DNA of 64,000 nt from Lachnospiraceae bacterium (lineage in GTDB: Bacteria > Bacillota > Clostridia > Lachnospirales > Lachnospiraceae): the NCBI GenBank assembly GCA_910576125.1, contig CAJTHM010000002.1, positions 62,001-126,000 on the forward strand, written 5' to 3'. Shown here piece by piece: positions 60,925-64,000 of this stretch (positions within the stretch are counted from its first letter, which is position 1; each line of letters opens with the position of its first letter). The position numbers were made by a program, and so were the translations under genes. The notes below the pieces were generated by a model. It did not search any database and had not been told where the DNA came from. It was given only the letters and a program-made list of their open reading frames with translations.

Positions 60925-63654
60925 ATGAAAAAGTTGTTCGGCTCTTCTGATAAAAGAACCTGGAATCAGGAAGAATATGATGGGCGCGATTATGACTGGG
61001 ACAGCGCAGAGGAGGACTTTGCGGACGACTCCATGGAAGAGGAGGCGTATTTTTACGAGGAAGAGGAAGCGATAGAAAGGGATGGCGGCTGGACGGAGGA
61101 CGCCATGGAAGAAGACGCATATCATTATGAAGAAGATGACTATGAAGCAGGGGATGACTTATACGGGGAAGAGGAACTGGCCGTTGCCCATGACACGGAG
61201 TACCGGGAGCCGCCCTTAAAAAGGAGACAGCCGGCAAGTTTCCTCGTCAAGATAGGAAACTATCTCCGCCATATGGACACCATGGACAAAGTGATGATCG
61301 GCACAGGAGCGGCGGTATTGATACTGGCAATCGTCACGGGCTGTGTCTATATCGGCGCGAAGGCCGTGGACAGGCAGGTGGCGGATTTTGCGGATGTAGG
61401 CACACAGCTGGACGGTATAGCGATGATTGGTGAGGACGGACTGCTGGCCATAGCGGATGCGCAGAAAGCAAAGCTTGCGGCGTCTGCCATAGTGGACGGG
61501 GCAGACGGCGAGCCGAAGAAAGGCTATGATGAAAGCGGCTATGAAAGGCAGGTATCCGTGCAGCCATGCTTCACTTCCATCCAGAAGGATCTGAAGATTA
61601 AATTCATCAATAAGAAGACAGAAAAGCTGGTGCCCAATGTGCCGTTTTCGGTGACGATTACCGATCCCGACGGCAAGACAGGCATCTGGTCCGATGACGA
61701 CATGGACGGTATCATCTATAAAAAGGACATCAAGCCCGGGACATATAAGGTGTCGATGGAAGCTTTAACGGATGAAAAGTATGCCGATTATATCCTTTTC
61801 ATGGACTCTCAGTCCGTGGAAGTCAGGAAAGAAATAGACTACAAAAAAGTAGACGTATCCAATGAGGTCAAGCAGGAGAGCGAGATAGACGCCAGCAAGG
61901 AGGATACCAAAAAGAACGATACAGTGGTGGAATCCAGTCTGCAGGATACGGTGGCCTGGGTGGAGAGCAAGACGATTACCACAGCTTATGATAAGGTGGA
62001 TAAGAGCACGATACCGGATCCTATGGCTTTGGCGGTTGAAAAGCGGTTCCTGCGCATGAGCGAGAATACAGGCCAGCCTACGCCGGCACCTACAGATGAG
62101 CCGACACCGGAACCGGAGACCACGCCGACTCCCGCACCGGAGACACCGACTCCCGCGCCGACTCCTGCGCCTACGCCGGAACCGACACCAGAACCTACGC
62201 CGGAACCGACTCCGGTTCCTACGCCCACTCCCACGCCGGCTCCGGCGCGCGTGAGCGTGACAGTGAATCAGGCGTCGCTGACCGGGACAGTGGGGGGTAC
62301 ATTTGCTGCCATTGCCACAGCATCCGGTTCTCAGGAAGGCGGCACAATAGATTATATGATCAGTTCGGACAATGCCTCGGTGGCCACGGCTGCGATAGAT
62401 GCCAGAGGCAATATCACGGTACAGGGAAAGGCGGCTGGCACGGCCAATCTGACCGTGACGGCCAATTATAAGAACGGCGGCGCCGACACCGCAGGCACCG
62501 CGGTGATAGCTGTGACGGTAAAGGGCAGCTTGGCCATGCGGCTGGATAAGAATGCCATGACAGTGTACACCCAGAGTTCTGCGAATATCACTGCAGAGGT
62601 AGTCAATGCTACTTCAGAGATTAATGTGACTGCCACATCCTCCGATGCGGGGAAAGCCACTGTCAGCGCCCGGGGCAATGTGGTCACAGTGAATGGCATT
62701 GCGGCGGGCAGCACTACCATCACCATAAGCTACACGGAAGGGACGGAGGTGGTCACTGCTGCCTGCACCGTCACCGTGAAGAAGAATCCCAGAGAGGATA
62801 CCGGCACGCTGCTGAAAGATGCAGGCGGCAGGCAGATTTATGTGCTGGAGAACAACAATTACCGGGAGGCCACCAATGCCGATTATTATACGGCGGGCGC
62901 TTTCTATGTGAAATCGGCGGATGCCAGATACACAGGCTGGCAGACCATTGACGGAAAGGTATACTACTTTACGGCAGACGGCAAAAAGGTCACCGGAGAG
63001 CAGGTCATTCAGGGAGCGAAATATAATTTTGCCAGCGATGGTTCTCTGGTTGCAGGCAGCGGTACTGTAGGCATCGATGTGTCGAAGTGGAATGGCAGGA
63101 TTGAGTGGAGCGCAGTGAGGAATTCAGGTATCTCCTATGTCATCATACGCTGTGGCTACAGGGGCTCCTCGGAGGGTAAGCTGATTGCAGATCCCAGATT
63201 TGAGGAGAATATTCAGGGGGCTATAGCTGCCGGACTGAAAGTAGGTGTCTATTTCTACTCACAGGCCACTGATGAAATCGAAGCGGTGGAGGAAGCCTCC
63301 ATGGTGCTGGACCAAATCAAAAATTATAAGATTTCCTACCCGGTATTTTTGGACGTGGAGTCCAGCGGCGGCCGTGGCGACAGGATTGACAAGGCTGCCA
63401 GAACCGCCGTCTGCAAGGCATTCTGCCAGACTGTCCAGAATGCCGGTTACACAGCGGGAGTCTACTCGAATAAGTACTGGCTGGAGACTCAGATAGATGC
63501 GGCGGCCCTGAGTGCTTACAAGATATGGATGGCCCAGTATGCAGCCGCTCCTACCTATAAGGGCAGATATGACATGTGGCAGTACAGATCCACCGGCAGT
63601 GTCAGCGGTATCAGCGGTAATGTGGATATGAATATCAGCTACCTTGGCTATTAA
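60925..63654 (+). CDS. GH25 lysozyme with acidic cytoplasmic tail, Ig-like and choline-binding-type repeats
   Basis: 909 residues from ATG 60925 (AGAAAGGA upstream; the promoter excludes ATG 60838). Residues 1-~110 are strongly acidic and must be cytoplasmic, because one span (~122-144) follows. An extracellular beta region, a Pro-Thr stalk of PTPAPT/PTPEPT repeats (~384-442), two Big_2-like Ig domains (~445-620) and two cell-wall-binding-type repeats ([29 protein letters not shown]) come next. The catalytic GH25 domain is 716-909: GIDVSKWNG (D718), [23 protein letters not shown] (D810, E812), KIWMAQY. It cleaves MurNAc-GlcNAc bonds. The topology makes it a tethered, non-secreted lysozyme. 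Confidence 0.85.
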   Translation: MKKLFGSSDKRTWNQEEYDGRDYDWDSAEEDFADDSMEEEAYFYEEEEAIERDGGWTEDAMEEDAYHYEEDDYEAGDDLYGEEELAVAHDTEYREPPLKRRQPASFLVKIGNYLRHMDTMDKVMIGTGAAVLILAIVTGCVYIGAKAVDRQVADFADVGTQLDGIAMIGEDGLLAIADAQKAKLAASAIVDGADGEPKKGYDESGYERQVSVQPCFTSIQKDLKIKFINKKTEKLVPNVPFSVTITDPDGKTGIWSDDDMDGIIYKKDIKPGTYKVSMEALTDEKYADYILFMDSQSVEVRKEIDYKKVDVSNEVKQESEIDASKEDTKKNDTVVESSLQDTVAWVESKTITTAYDKVDKSTIPDPMALAVEKRFLRMSENTGQPTPAPTDEPTPEPETTPTPAPETPTPAPTPAPTPEPTPEPTPEPTPVPTPTPTPAPARVSVTVNQASLTGTVGGTFAAIATASGSQEGGTIDYMISSDNASVATAAIDARGNITVQGKAAGTANLTVTANYKNGGADTAGTAVIAVTVKGSLAMRLDKNAMTVYTQSSANITAEVVNATSEINVTATSSDAGKATVSARGNVVTVNGIAAGSTTITISYTEGTEVVTAACTVTVKKNPREDTGTLLKDAGGRQIYVLENNNYREATNADYYTAGAFYVKSADARYTGWQTIDGKVYYFTADGKKVTGEQVIQGAKYNFASDGSLVAGSGTVGIDVSKWNGRIEWSAVRNSGISYVIIRCGYRGSSEGKLIADPRFEENIQGAIAAGLKVGVYFYSQATDEIEAVEEASMVLDQIKNYKISYPVFLDVESSGGRGDRIDKAARTAVCKAFCQTVQNAGYTAGVYSNKYWLETQIDAAALSAYKIWMAQYAAAPTYKGRYDMWQYRSTGSVSGISGNVDMNISYLGY

Positions 63655-63660
63655 AGGATT

Positions 63661-63697
63661 CACAAAAAGGATGGCTGCAGCAGTCATCCTTTTTGTG
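63661..63697 (+). terminator. Terminator after the lysozyme gene
   Basis: Long stem CACAAAAAGGATG / CATCCTTTTTGTG, with CTGCAG/CAG at the tip. The T5 run lies inside the right arm, so the hairpin is near-symmetric and may work in both directions. Confidence 0.85.
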
Positions 63698-63769
63698 CAC
63701 GGGCCCGTGCAGGGTAAATTTGAGGGCAGTCTGATTTACTGTCGGAGATGAAGGAGAGCATACAGGAAG

Positions 63770-64000
63770 ATGCAGGCTTTGATTTTCGGGCTGATGGTGC
63801 CCGTCGTACCTATATTGGTTCGGAAATTGTACAAAAAAGAAGAAAACCTGACAGCGTTGCAGGCGGTGGGGCGGTATATGGTCTATGCCCTGCTGTCAAT
63901 ACTGCTCACCAGCATTGTCATGGTGGCCATGTGCGATGAAGGCATTTCTGTTCTGGAAAAGATGGAGCGGTCTCCCGTGTTCACGCTGAAGTACATTTTC
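63770..64000 (+). CDS. N-terminal part of a membrane protein (runs off the window)
   Basis: 77 residues visible from ATG 63770 (AGGAAG immediately upstream). Hydrophobic segments ALIFGLMVPVVPILVRKLY and MVYALLSILLTSIVMVAMC flank a short charged loop. The layout resembles the beginnings of the other polytopic glycan proteins here. No family can be given from this fragment. Confidence 0.6.
   Translation, partial: MQALIFGLMVPVVPILVRKLYKKEENLTALQAVGRYMVYALLSILLTSIVMVAMCDEGISVLEKMERSPVFTLKYIF

Overview
The window looks like a chromosomal cell-surface glycan locus of a Gram-positive Clostridia, most probably a gut Lachnospiraceae. This rests on strong AGGAGG-type ribosome sites, sigma-A promoters (TTGACA / TATAAT, often with an extended TGn -10), GTG and TTG starts, BlaI/M56 regulation, and secreted wall hydrolases with proline-rich linkers and Ig-like domains. 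No rRNA, tRNA, CRISPR array, replication origin or intact insertion sequence was seen. The left ~10 kb and the 23.7-26.3 kb block are AT-rich; 20.9-23.7 kb and nearly everything after 26.3 kb are GC-richer, so the locus looks assembled from several sources.

Left part (1-17.3 kb, + strand): the tail of a secreted repeat protein, a lipid-linked glycan flippase, a 1441-residue protein joining an aminoglycoside-phosphotransferase-like kinase to a SAMD9-like STAND/TPR/OB body, an MBOAT O-acyltransferase with its SGNH partner, a secreted N-acetylglucosaminidase, a secreted CAP protein, a family 2 glycosyltransferase and a UDP-glucuronate 4-epimerase. Three of the secreted proteins share a ~144-residue module, seven copies in all, that I do not recognise from a described family. 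A convergent UDP-glucose dehydrogenase (17.4-18.6 kb) would supply the epimerase with UDP-glucuronate.

Middle part (18.6-26.3 kb): a transposase relic, an orphan membrane protein, PseB-type dehydratase, an XRE regulator, a coiled-coil protein behind a perfect operator-like dyad, a BlaI-type repressor, and a pair in which a small secreted Cys/His-rich protein matches the extracellular C-terminal domain of the M56 (BlaR1-type) metalloprotease encoded next to it. The pair looks like an undescribed version of BlaR1/BlaI signalling.

Right part (26.3-64 kb): a large glycan assembly island. It has sugar-nucleotide enzymes (Glf, ManC, PseC, a QdtB-like aminotransferase, WecE/RffA, a GNAT), six family 2 glycosyltransferases, about ten polytopic membrane proteins that are probably GT-C-type glycosyltransferases using polyprenyl-phosphate sugars, a PglK/MsbA-like ABC exporter, an OafA-like acyltransferase, three SGNH-type proteins and a GH25 lysozyme with an acidic cytoplasmic tail. 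The simplest reading is synthesis, export, side-chain glycosylation and O-acylation of one or more complex wall polymers, with wall hydrolases and binding modules that recognise or remodel the same envelope. The pseB and pseC genes, 8 kb apart, carry near-identical promoters, which suggests that scattered parts of the locus are co-regulated.
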